From contig CAYOKT010000052.1 in NCBI GenBank assembly GCA_964404605.1, forward strand, positions 1 to 20,277: a stretch of 20,277 nucleotides of DNA, in the 5' to 3' direction. Origin of the DNA: CAYOKT01 sp964404605. Lineage in GTDB: Bacteria > Electryoneota > Electryoneia > Electryoneales > Electryoneaceae. This document shows positions 1 to 7,473 of the stretch, one piece after another. A model generated the notes under the pieces. The model was not told where the DNA came from and did not search any database. It was given only the letters and a program-made list of their open reading frames with translations. Made by a program: the position numbers and the translations under genes. The number at the start of each line of letters is the position of its first letter. The stretch's first letter is position 1.

Positions 1-845
1 TCGCCCGCCGCGAACACCCCTTCGACGTTCGTGTGCGTGCTGCCCGGGTCGGCGATGATATAACCGTTCTCGTCCATGTGCAACTGCCCGGTGAACAGTT
101 CGGTGTTCGGCTTGTGGCCGATGGCGATGAACAGCCCCTGCACCTTCAGTTCGCTGATCTCTCCGGTCTTCACGTTCTTCAGCTTCAACCCGGTCACACC
201 GTCCGTTTCCGTCCCGAGAACCTCGTCGATCACCGAGTCCCAGATGATATCGATCTTCTCGTTGTCCATGATCCGCTTGCGCATGATCTTGCTGGCCCGC
301 AACTCATCGCGCCGGTGGATGATGGACACCTTGGAGGCGAACCGGGTGAGGAACAGCGCCTCTTCCATCGCCGTGTCGCCGCCGCCGACCACCGCGACCT
401 CCTTGCCGGTGAAGAAGAAGCCGTCGCATGTGGCGCAGGCGGAGACGCCGTGCCCCCGGAACTTCTCCTCGCTCTCCAGCCCGAGCCACCGTGCCGAGGC
501 GCCGGTGGCGATGATCAGGGCATCCGCGAGGATCTCCTCGTCCTCGACCCACACTTTGAACGGACGGCCGTGGGAGATGTCCACCTTCGTCACATCGACC
601 TGGCGCATCTCCGCGCCGAAGCGGGAGGCGTGCTTGCGCCACAGCTCCATCAGCTCGGGCCCCATCACACCGTCCGGGAAGCCGGGATAGTTCTCGACCT
701 CCGTGGTAATCATCAACTGTCCCCCGGCGGCGAATCCCTCCAGCACCAGGGTACTCAGGTTCGCGCGGGAAGCATAGATCGCCGCCGTCAGGCCGGCCGG
801 ACCGCTGCCGATAATGACCACTTCGTAGTGTTTCGCTTCGGACAT
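1..845 (-). CDS. trxB: Thioredoxin reductase (NADPH), 3' end cut by window edge
   Basis: This flavoenzyme uses NADPH to reduce thioredoxin in the cytosol. Translation from the ATG at 845-843 gives 281 residues before the window ends, out of about 310-320 usual for the family. The FAD-binding GSGPAG lies near residues 13-18, the redox pair CATC at 137-140, and the NADPH-binding GGGDTA at 154-159. The far C-terminal FAD segment begins (VEGVFAAG) just as the window runs out. A purine-rich GGTGAG precedes the start. It lies 121 bp downstream of rsmE on the same strand, so co-transcription is possible but not shown. The family assignment is firm. Only the C-terminus is unseen. Confidence 0.96.
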   Translation of the reverse strand, partial: MSEAKHYEVVIIGSGPAGLTAAIYASRANLSTLVLEGFAAGGQLMITTEVENYPGFPDGVMGPELMELWRKHASRFGAEMRQVDVTKVDISHGRPFKVWVEDEEILADALIIATGASARWLGLESEEKFRGHGVSACATCDGFFFTGKEVAVVGGGDTAMEEALFLTRFASKVSIIHRRDELRASKIMRKRIMDNEKIDIIWDSVIDEVLGTETDGVTGLKLKNVKTGEISELKVQGLFIAIGHKPNTELFTGQLHMDENGYIIADPGSTHTNVEGVFAAG

Positions 846-966
846 GATCTCACCATCGATTGTTGGAGTGTCACCGTTTCATGCCGGGACCGCGCCGGCC
901 GCTGTTCTCACCAAGTCTTCCGCACCACGGTTCCACGCCCGGCCGCGGATTGTGCTCCCCCAACTC

Positions 967-1689
967 TCATCCCGCCGCAAGTGATCCCAGCAGCAGGGTG
1001 ATCGCGGCGAAAGCGGCGGCTTCGCTGCGCAGGCGTCGCGGACCGAGGGTAACCGGCTGGAATCCGGCGCGGAGCAACTCCGCTTCCTCCTCGCCGTAGA
1101 ACCCTCCCTCGGGGCCGATGGCGATCGCGACGGTTTCGCCGGCTCCCACCGTCGGCATCGGTTCGCCCTCCTGGGAGAGCAACAGGCGCGTGGCGCGATT
1201 TCCCTGTTGGATGCCCCACTCCCCGGGGAGTTGTGCGGGGAGAACCGGGGGCACGAGCCCGCGCCCGCACTGCTTGGCGGCGGCCAGGGAGACACGGTTG
1301 GCCCGTTCGGTTTTCCGGTCCGACCAGCGCGCCACCGACCGGCGGCAGTCGAGGGGGGTGATGCCGCCCACCCCGGCCTGGACCGCGAGGTCCACGGCCG
1401 CGAAGAAGTGGTCTCCCTTCAGCGTTCCCAGGCCGAGATGCACATCGACCGCCGGCTCGCGCCACCGTTCGTGCCGGTTTTGCAGGGCGAGGAGGGCGGA
1501 CCGTGAATCCGTCTCCAGCAGGGATGCCCGCCAGGCGGTGCCATGGCCGTCGATGAGCATCACCTCCTCACCGCGCCGGGCGCGCCGGACATGGAGCAGG
1601 TGGTGGGCCTCCGCCTCGCGCAGGACCGCCCGCCCCGAAGATTCATCCACGTCGCCTGGATCGACCCGGTACACTTCCACTTGCGCCAT
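967..1689 (-). CDS. rsmE: 16S rRNA (uracil-1498-N3)-methyltransferase RsmE
   Basis: It is predicted to methylate N3 of U1498 in 16S rRNA using S-adenosylmethionine. The 240-residue length is normal. The SPOUT trefoil-knot signature is clear: IGPEGGF at residues 191-197 and LGPRRLRSEAA at 215-225, with the substrate-side KQCGR at 139-143. The family's usual LRxETA is LRSEAA here. The start at ATG 1689 gives the standard PUA-like N-terminus (MAQVEVYRV). The reading frame stays open far upstream, past 4000, but that extension is antisense to two real genes and is not part of this protein. The Shine-Dalgarno sequence is weak. It is divergent from the M2 peptidase gene and upstream of trxB. Confidence 0.93.
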   Translation of the reverse strand: MAQVEVYRVDPGDVDESSGRAVLREAEAHHLLHVRRARRGEEVMLIDGHGTAWRASLLETDSRSALLALQNRHERWREPAVDVHLGLGTLKGDHFFAAVDLAVQAGVGGITPLDCRRSVARWSDRKTERANRVSLAAAKQCGRGLVPPVLPAQLPGEWGIQQGNRATRLLLSQEGEPMPTVGAGETVAIAIGPEGGFYGEEEAELLRAGFQPVTLGPRRLRSEAAAFAAITLLLGSLAAG

Positions 1690-1839
1690 CGCTGCGAAAG
1701 ATAAAGACCCCTCCCCCGCGCCGCCACCCGTGGCGGCGCGATTCCATGACAAGACGGCGGGGTAGAATAGCGGGGGTGTGGCGCCCGCGACGCATGAGAA
1801 ACATGCGGGATGGCGGTTTCCCGAGCAGCGAGAGGCGTC

Positions 1840-1868
1840 TTGCACCAGGGTGAACTTCCCTTTACCTT
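1840..1868 (+). promoter_or_regulatory. Candidate sigma70 promoter for the M2-type peptidase
   Basis: TTGCAC (1840-1845) is separated by 17 bp from TACCTT (1863-1868), about 75 bp ahead of the GTG start at 1945. The -10 is imperfect. It lies in the 255-bp divergent spacer with rsmE, where a promoter is needed, and the spacer is visibly more AT-rich around 1857-1895. Consensus matching by eye only. Confidence 0.3.
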
Positions 1869-1944
1869 CAGTTTTCCATAGCTCAAGATATCTTCTTGCC
1901 CCTCGCCAGCCGCGAGTCGGGCGTTCTCTGTATGGAGGTTCGGT

Positions 1945-3564
1945 GTGACCGGCAATCCGGAGACGGAACAGGCGCTCGAGGCGATCCTGGAACAGGCTGA
2001 TGCGGAAATCCAGCCCTTTCGTACCCGCCAGTACGAAACCTATTGGCAAGCTTCCGTCCATGGCACGGACGAGGCGTTCAAGGCGGCGGAAGAGGCCGAA
2101 ATGGCCTATCGGTTGAAGCTCGGCAACCAGGAACTGTTCGAGGAGTTGGGCAAGTTCCTTTCGGACGCCGGGGTGCAGGATATCCGGCTTCGCCGTTGGG
2201 CGCAGGTGCTGCGCCTGGAGATGGCGCCCCATCGACTCCCCGAGGAGGTCATCGCCAACCTCGTGAGCCGGGAGAAGAAGCTCGAGGCGAATGTCATCGC
2301 CTTCCGGCCGGAGATCGATGGGGAGCGGGTCACCGCGAACCGTATCGCGGAGATCCTCCGCACCTCGGGAGACATGGAGCTGCGCCGCGCCGCCTGGGAG
2401 GCGAGCAAGGAGCTGGGGCCGCTGCTCGCCGATGAACTGCGCGAACTCGTCCGCGCCCGCAACCTCGCGGCGCGTTCCGTCGGCTTCCCGGATTACTACC
2501 GGATGAACCTCGAGCTGCAGGAGATCGATGAAGCCCGCCTGTTCAGCTCCCTCGGCCGTTTCGCCTCGTTGAGCGAAGAGGCGTTCCGCCGGATGAAGGC
2601 CCGCCTCGACCGTCTGCTCGCCGACCGGTTCGGTATCGAGGCGATCGACCTCGAGCCCTGGCATTACGGCGACCCGTTCTTCCAGGAGGTGCCGCCGGTG
2701 TTCGGGGTGGACGCCGATCCGATCTTCGCCGCCCACTCCACCCTCGAGTGGGTCAAGACCTATTTCGCGGGCATCGGGCTGCCGATCGAACCGATCCTCG
2801 AGAAGGGGGACTATTTCGAGCGTGAAGGGAAGGACCCGCACGCGTTCTGCCTCGATGTGAACCGCGAGGGAGAGGTGCGGGTGCTGCTCAATTTGCAGGA
2901 CAACACCTACTGGGCGGGCACGGCGCTGCACGAGTTCGGCCATGCGGTGTACGACATGAACATCGACCGGACGCTGCCCTTCGCCCTCCGCCGCCCGGCG
3001 CACATCTCCACCACGGAAGCCGTGGCGATGTTCTTCGGCCGCCTGGCCCGGAATCTCGAATGGCTCGCCGCCATGTTCAAGCTGCGCGGGAAGAAGATCC
3101 GCGAGCTCGAGGGCAAGCTGCTCGAGGAACAGCGGATGCAGATGGCGATCACGGGGCGCTGGACCCTGGTGATGATCCATTTCGAGCGCGGTCTCTACCG
3201 TGACCCGGATCAGAACCAGCAGAACCGGTGGTGGGACCTCGTGCAGCGTTTCCAGCTCATCCGCTGCCCCAAGGGGCGCGCTTCCGCGCATGACTGGGCG
3301 ACCAAGCTGCACATCGCCACCGCCCCGGTGTACTACCACAACTATCTCCTCGGGGAATGGACCGCCAGCCAGTTCCACGACGCCATGCTGCGCGACCTGA
3401 AACTGGAAGAACCGGAAGCCTGGGTGGATCGGCCGGAAATCGGGGAGTGGTTCAGGGACAACGTGTTCCGGCACGGTTCCCTGTGGGAGTTCAACGAGTT
3501 GGTGCGGAACGCCACCGGCGGCATTCCGCAGCCGGACTCCTTCGTCAACCAGTTCCTCCGCTGA
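1945..3564 (+). CDS. M2-family (peptidyl-dipeptidase A / ACE-like) zinc metallopeptidase
   Basis: This is a 539-residue gluzincin, probably removing dipeptides or cleaving small peptides. HEFGH at residues 329-333 supplies two zinc histidines and the catalytic glutamate. E358, in ISTTEAVAMFFGRL, is the likely third ligand. A downstream block starting at H456 (HIATAPVYYHNY) resembles the ACE substrate and transition-state histidine/tyrosine segment. The mid-protein WEASKELGPLLADELRELV and LQEIDE stretches are typical of bacterial M2-like enzymes. There is no signal peptide, so a cytosolic location is inferred, unlike animal ACE. The GTG start is set by GGAGG at 1934-1938 with 6-nt spacing. The M3 oligopeptidase family shares HEFGH, but the C-terminal tyrosine block favours M2. 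It may be co-transcribed with the hydrolase 124 bp downstream, though a hairpin intervenes. Confidence 0.85.
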   Translation: MTGNPETEQALEAILEQADAEIQPFRTRQYETYWQASVHGTDEAFKAAEEAEMAYRLKLGNQELFEELGKFLSDAGVQDIRLRRWAQVLRLEMAPHRLPEEVIANLVSREKKLEANVIAFRPEIDGERVTANRIAEILRTSGDMELRRAAWEASKELGPLLADELRELVRARNLAARSVGFPDYYRMNLELQEIDEARLFSSLGRFASLSEEAFRRMKARLDRLLADRFGIEAIDLEPWHYGDPFFQEVPPVFGVDADPIFAAHSTLEWVKTYFAGIGLPIEPILEKGDYFEREGKDPHAFCLDVNREGEVRVLLNLQDNTYWAGTALHEFGHAVYDMNIDRTLPFALRRPAHISTTEAVAMFFGRLARNLEWLAAMFKLRGKKIRELEGKLLEEQRMQMAITGRWTLVMIHFERGLYRDPDQNQQNRWWDLVQRFQLIRCPKGRASAHDWATKLHIATAPVYYHNYLLGEWTASQFHDAMLRDLKLEEPEAWVDRPEIGEWFRDNVFRHGSLWEFNELVRNATGGIPQPDSFVNQFLR

Positions 3565-3594
3565 ACCCCCCGGGGCGCAGCGGGCGGGGTTCAG
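3561..3594 (+). terminator. Hairpin overlapping the peptidase stop codon
   Basis: CTGAACCCC (3561-3569) and GGGGTTCAG (3586-3594) form a perfect 9-bp inverted repeat around a 16-nt GC-rich loop. The TGA stop (3562-3564) lies inside the left arm. No T-run follows, so it is not a canonical intrinsic terminator. It could be an attenuator, an RNA-processing or 3'-stability stem, or a factor-assisted terminator. Confidence 0.4.
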
Positions 3595-3688
3595 CGGCTG
3601 CGGCGGCCATGATGCCCCGGGCGTGCCCTCGCGGCGGCGAACTGGATTATACCGCAATGAGACGACCGGGCATAGGGGAGAGGTGCGG

Positions 3689-4322
3689 GTGGAGATCCAT
3701 CGTTTGACAGTCGGCATGGTCGCGACCAACGCCTTCCTCCTCGAGGAGGCGGGGACGGCGGTGATCATCGACCCGGGCGATGAACCCGGCCGGTTCGACG
3801 CGCTTCTCAGCGACAGCAACCTCACCCTCGCCGCGATCCTGATCACCCACGGGCACGGCGACCACATCGGCGCCGTCAAACCCCTGCGGGAGCGGTACCC
3901 CGATGCGCCGGTGATCTGCCATTCCCTCGACGCGCCGATGCTCACCGATCCGAGGTTGAACCTCGCGGGACAGATCGGGATTCCGCTCGATGCCGGACCG
4001 CCGGACCGCACGGTGGGCGACGGCGAGATCCTGCATTTCGGTCCCCTCGAGATCGAGGTGCGCCATGTACCCGGCCACACACCGGGGCATGTCGTCTACC
4101 TCGCCGGAGGGGATCTTTTCGCGGGGGATACCCTTTTCGCGGGCGGCGTCGGGCGATGGGACCTGCCGGGAGCGGATGGTACGGTGCTCCTTCGCGCCAT
4201 CCGCGAAAAGCTGTTCACCCTGCCCGATGACACCCGCGTTCACCCGGGGCATGGACCGGACACGACCATCGGCGAGGAGCGCAGGAACAACCCCTTCCTC
4301 GATCCCACCATCAACTTGAGCG
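3689..4322 (+). CDS. Metallo-beta-lactamase-fold hydrolase (glyoxalase II-like), C-terminus in assembly gap
   Basis: This is a small single-domain binuclear zinc hydrolase of the YcbL/glyoxalase-II-like group, probably acting on a thioester such as S-lactoylglutathione or a related thiol ester. With the GTG start at 3689, THGHGDH lies at residues 53-59, the H130 ligand in PGHTPGH, the bridging D147 in FAGDTLF, and H188 in HPGHGP. GGGGAG at 3675-3680 gives 8-nt spacing to this GTG. A second GTG at 3683 would be too close. The readable part is 211 residues and ends after the conserved NNPFLDP, close to the normal C-terminus, so only a few residues are probably hidden in the N run. The exact substrate is unknown. 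Confidence 0.88.
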
Positions 4323-4422
4323 NNNNNNNNNNNNNNNNNNNNNNNNNNNNNNNNNNNNNNNNNNNNNNNNNNNNNNNNNNNNNNNNNNNNNNNNNNNNNN
4401 NNNNNNNNNNNNNNNNNNNNNN
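4323..4422. other. Assembly gap (100 N)
   Basis: There are exactly 100 N characters, the conventional filler for a gap of unknown size. It hides the end of the hydrolase gene and an unknown amount of sequence before the tatA-side contig. The distance and even the adjacency of the two flanks should not be trusted. The 96 bp between the gap and the tatA stop shows no gene I can support, only a weak AGGGG/CCCCT stem near 4490-4510. Confidence 0.99.
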
Positions 4423-4518
4423 CAGAGAGAACCGGCGCCGCGCTGCCCGCGACGCCGGGGTCATTCCAAGCTTACCCGCGATAGAGCACAGGGGTGCGCT
4501 TCATCCCCTATGGACGGG

Positions 4519-4746
4519 CTATTCGCCCTTCGTCTCCTCGTTCGGTTTCTCTTCCTTCTCGGGGATCGACTTGTTTCCGCTCTCCTCGCCCTGGACGCCT
4601 TTCTTGAATTCCCGGATTCCGGACCCCAGTCCGCGCATCATCTCGGGGATTTTACGACCGCCGAAGAGGAGCAGGATGGCGAGACCGATGATGATGATCT
4701 CCCAGTGCCCCGGGATGTACATCAACGGGATCACCGCCTCGAACAT
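4519..4746 (-). CDS. tatA: Sec-independent translocase subunit TatA/TatE
   Basis: This is the pore-forming component of the twin-arginine export system, which moves folded proteins across the cytoplasmic membrane. The protein is 75 residues. It has one N-terminal transmembrane helix (about residues 14-28, HWEIIIIGLAILLLFGG), the hinge FGGRKIPEMM, and an amphipathic helix RGLGSGIREFKKG, then a charged Glu/Lys-rich tail. This is the standard TatA layout, with about ten extra residues before the helix. A strong AGGAGG lies 7 nt before the ATG at 4746. It follows the receiver-domain gene by 41 bp on the same strand, which suggests a shared transcript. No tatB or tatC is visible; the assembly gap is immediately downstream. 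Confidence 0.93.
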   Translation of the reverse strand: MFEAVIPLMYIPGHWEIIIIGLAILLLFGGRKIPEMMRGLGSGIREFKKGVQGEESGNKSIPEKEEKPNEETKGE

Positions 4747-4787
4747 GTCGCATCCTCCTCATCACGGCACCGATCCACACCCGGCGC

Positions 4788-5165
4788 CTAATTGATCATG
4801 TTGATGACCTTCACCATCACCGTGGTCTCGAGGTAGTCGAGATCGATCGGTTTGGTGACGAAATCCGCGGCGCCGAGCTTCAGCGCTTCCCGTCCGATGC
4901 CGGTCTCGTGCACCGCGGTGACCATGATGACCCCCACATCAGCGTCCACCTTGCGGATTTCGCGCAGGGTCTCGATGCCGTCCATCTGCGGCATCCGGAC
5001 ATCCAGCAGGATGACATGGGGGTGGAAGCTCTTCACCTTTTCCACGGCTTCGAATCCGCTGTTCGCCACTACGGACTCGTACCCCTTCAACTCGAAGAAC
5101 GCCTGCAGGAAATCGCTGATGTCCGGCTCATCATCGACGATCAGCACCCGACCCTTCGAAGACAT
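4788..5165 (-). CDS. Single-domain response regulator (CheY-like receiver)
   Basis: This is a 125-residue phosphoacceptor protein with no output domain. All receiver signatures are present: acidic D11-D12 (IVDDEPD), phosphorylatable D55 in LLDVRMPQMDG, the switch T83 in MVTA, and K105 in VTKPID. The start at ATG 5165 is chosen because GAGGG lies just upstream and the protein then begins like other receivers (MSSKGRVLIVDDE). The longer in-frame extension to 5267 has no family support. No histidine kinase is nearby, so its partner is unknown. It probably acts through protein-protein contact or phosphorelay. It sits between lipA (114 bp upstream) and tatA (41 bp downstream). Confidence 0.92.
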   Translation of the reverse strand: MSSKGRVLIVDDEPDISDFLQAFFELKGYESVVANSGFEAVEKVKSFHPHVILLDVRMPQMDGIETLREIRKVDADVGVIMVTAVHETGIGREALKLGAADFVTKPIDLDYLETTVMVKVINMIN

Positions 5166-5222
5166 CGTTCCCTCTTTGTGCACTCGCCCCGGTTCGTACA
5201 TCCCCTGTTCGCGGACCGCCCC

Positions 5223-5252
5223 AATATAGACCCGCGCGCAGGGGGAAGCAAA
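5223..5252 (-). promoter_or_regulatory. Candidate promoter for the receiver-domain gene
   Basis: On the minus strand, TTGCTT (5252-5247) is followed after 18 bp by TATATT (5228-5223), with the ATG at 5165 about 50 nt beyond the expected start of transcription. The -10 matches well and the -35 only in TTG. It lies in the 114-bp spacer after lipA, so the receiver gene and tatA may have their own transcript. Confidence 0.3.
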
Positions 5253-5279
5253 ACAGCGATGCCCCATCCGGCAAGGCGT

Positions 5280-6158
5280 CTATTTCATCGAGGGGAGCCG
5301 CGACAGGATGGCTTCGGCGTAGTAGGACGACCGGACAAGGGGTCCGCTGGCGACGTGCACGAAGCCCCGCGCCCGCGCCTCCTCCTCGTAGCGGGCGAAG
5401 GTTTCCGGCGGGACGAACCGGCGCACCGGCAGGTGGCGCGGCGAGGGGGCGAGGTACTGGCCGATGGTGACACTGACCGCCCCGGCTCCGCGCAGATCGT
5501 CGAGGGTGGCCAGCACTTCGTCGTCCGTTTCCCCCAGCCCGACCATCAGCCCGCTTTTCACCGGAATCCCCGGCGCGGTCCGGGCGGCGAAGCGAAGCAC
5601 CTCGAGCGAGCGGTCGTAGTCGGCCCGCCGGTCCCGGACGGTGGGGGAGAGCCGGCGGACGGTCTCCACGTTGTGCGCGAACACCTCCGGTGCGGCCTCC
5701 AGGACGGTGCCGATAGCGGCTTCGTCGCCCTGGAAATCGGGGGTGAGAACCTCCACGCCCACCCCCGGCGCGGCACCATGCACCAGGCGGATGGTCCGGG
5801 CGAAGTGCCCCGCGCCGAAGTCGGGCAGGTCATCACGGTCCACGGAGGTCAGGACGATGTACTTCACCCCGAGGGCCGCCGTCGATTCGGCCACCCGGAG
5901 CGGCTCGCCGGGGTCCGGGGGCAGGGGGGAGCCGTGAGTCACATCGCAGAAGCGGCAGCCGCGGGTGCAGATCGCCCCGAGGAGGAGAAAGGTGCAGGTC
6001 CCCCGGTTGTAACATTCCCCCCGGTTCGGGCAGGCCGACTCCTCGCAGACCGTGTGCAGGCTCTGCTCTCGCAGCAGGCTGCGGACACGCCGCGCCTCAG
6101 GCGTTTTCAGCCAGCTCGTCGCCAGCCAGGAGGGTTTCCGCTGCACGCCGGCCTTCAT
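5280..6158 (-). CDS. lipA: Lipoyl synthase (radical SAM)
   Basis: It inserts two sulfurs into protein-bound octanoyl groups to make lipoate for 2-oxoacid dehydrogenases and the glycine cleavage system. It carries the auxiliary-cluster motif CX4CX5C (C38, C43, C49), the radical SAM motif CX3CX2C (C64, C68, C71), and the C-terminal RSSY (276-279) whose serine ligates the auxiliary cluster. The start is chosen at ATG 6158 (292 residues). GGGAG at 6172-6168 is 9 nt away, whereas the ATG at 6164 is too close, and the TTG at 6176 lacks support. The N-terminus then reads MKAGVQRKPSWL, matching the usual RKPxWL opening. It overlaps the 3' end of the transporter gene by 62 nt. No lipB was seen in the window. 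Confidence 0.95.
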   Translation of the reverse strand: MKAGVQRKPSWLATSWLKTPEARRVRSLLREQSLHTVCEESACPNRGECYNRGTCTFLLLGAICTRGCRFCDVTHGSPLPPDPGEPLRVAESTAALGVKYIVLTSVDRDDLPDFGAGHFARTIRLVHGAAPGVGVEVLTPDFQGDEAAIGTVLEAAPEVFAHNVETVRRLSPTVRDRRADYDRSLEVLRFAARTAPGIPVKSGLMVGLGETDDEVLATLDDLRGAGAVSVTIGQYLAPSPRHLPVRRFVPPETFARYEEEARARGFVHVASGPLVRSSYYAEAILSRLPSMK

Positions 6159-7419
6159 CTTCATCCACTCCCGCAAGCAAGAGGATCCCGATCAGGAAGA
6201 ACACGACCAGCGAAAGAATCGCCAGCCGCAACGATCCCGTGAGCGCGACCATCGCTCCGAAGGTCAACGGTCCGAGGATCGAGGCGAAGCGGCCGCTGAT
6301 CGCGAAGAACCCGAAGAACTCCGCCTCGCGCCCCGGCGGGGTGAACTGCCCCTGCAGGGCGCGGGCGAGCGACTGGCTCGCCCCCATGACCACCCCGGCC
6401 ACGATGCCGAGGACGAAGTACTCCTCGATCGCGTGCCCCGTCCAGCCGATAAAGTACGCCGCCGACGCCACTCCGCACCAGATCACGAGGGTGATGAGGA
6501 GGGCGCGCTTCTCGCTGATCACAAGGGTCAGGCGGCCGAACAGCAGGGAGCCGAAGAACGCGGTGAACTGGATGACGAGGAAATAGACGATCAACAGGCT
6601 CTGGCTCATACCGAGAACCTGGTTGCCGAAGATCGCCGCCATCAGGATGACGGTTTCGATGCCGTCATTGAAGAATAGGTAGGCGAAGAGGAAGCGGAGC
6701 AACTGTTTGTAACGCTTGATGTTGCGGGCGCTATCCGCGAGGCGGCGGAAGGCCTCCCGCGGCCCGCGCCGTCCGCTCGCGGCCCCCGCCGCCCGCTCGC
6801 GCACACGCAGCAGAAGGGGCAGGGAGAACAGGCCCCACCAGAGGGAGACGCTGAGGAAGCAGTGGTGGACGGTGAAGGTTCCCTCCGGCAGGCCGAACAG
6901 GCCGGGGGAGTCGAGCATCAGCAGGTTGATCAGCAGCAGCAGTCCGCCGCCGAGGTACCCGATCCCCCAGCCCCAGCCGGAGACCCGGCCCATCTCTTCC
7001 GGGGCGGCGAGTTCCCGCAGGAAGGCGTTGTAGAAGACGTTGCCGCCCGCGAAGGCGACATCGGCGAGGATGAACCATATCGCGCCCTGGAGCCATTCGC
7101 CCGGCCCCACGGAGGCGAGCATCGCGGTCGAGACGATCCCGAGAGCGATGTAGATCGCGAGGAAGCGTTTCTTCGCGCCGCTCCCGTCCGCCCAGGCGCC
7201 CAATATCGGCGAGCTGACCGCGACGATGAGCATCGCGATCACCACGATGAAATTGAAGAGGGCGGCGCCGTGAACTTGGTAGGATCTGCCGAACAGGGTG
7301 ACGGCGACACCGGCCGCTCCCCCCGCGACCACGCCGGCGTAATAGCGGTTGAAAATCACGGCGAGAATGGTGGTGGCGAAGGCGCTGTTGGCGAAGTCGT
7401 ACATGCACCAGGACAGCAC
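6097..7419 (-). CDS. MFS transporter of the UMF1 / Atg22-like type
   Basis: This is a polytopic inner-membrane protein of 440 residues with about 12 hydrophobic segments and a charged central loop (about residues 205-240). Hallmarks of the bacterial UMF1 group are visible: YDFANSAFATTI at 7-18, FYNAFLRELA at 129-138, FFNDGIETVI at 249-258, and GASQSLARA near 346-354. The substrate is not known for this group; some relatives are called vacuole-effluxer-like. The start is uncertain. GTG 7419 is the only usual start codon in this frame after the upstream stop at 7476-7474, and its ribosome site is poor (GGCGAG immediately adjacent). A better GGAGGA sits at about 7467 without a standard start at proper spacing. 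It follows the lipoprotein gene by 54 bp, so coupled translation is plausible. Confidence 0.85.
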   Translation of the reverse strand: MLSWCMYDFANSAFATTILAVIFNRYYAGVVAGGAAGVAVTLFGRSYQVHGAALFNFIVVIAMLIVAVSSPILGAWADGSGAKKRFLAIYIALGIVSTAMLASVGPGEWLQGAIWFILADVAFAGGNVFYNAFLRELAAPEEMGRVSGWGWGIGYLGGGLLLLINLLMLDSPGLFGLPEGTFTVHHCFLSVSLWWGLFSLPLLLRVRERAAGAASGRRGPREAFRRLADSARNIKRYKQLLRFLFAYLFFNDGIETVILMAAIFGNQVLGMSQSLLIVYFLVIQFTAFFGSLLFGRLTLVISEKRALLITLVIWCGVASAAYFIGWTGHAIEEYFVLGIVAGVVMGASQSLARALQGQFTPPGREAEFFGFFAISGRFASILGPLTFGAMVALTGSLRLAILSLVVFFLIGILLLAGVDEDEGRRAAETLLAGDELAENA

Positions 7420-7473
7420 CTCGCCGCCGGATGCGCGGGAAGTGGAGAACAGGCGGATCGCGTTCCTCCGGGG

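Noticed and set aside
1690..4080. Large minus-strand open frame continuing upstream of rsmE (over 1000 codons in total)
   Set aside because: It is antisense to the well-supported peptidase and hydrolase genes, has no recognisable domain before the RsmE start, and is explained by high GC content removing stop codons.
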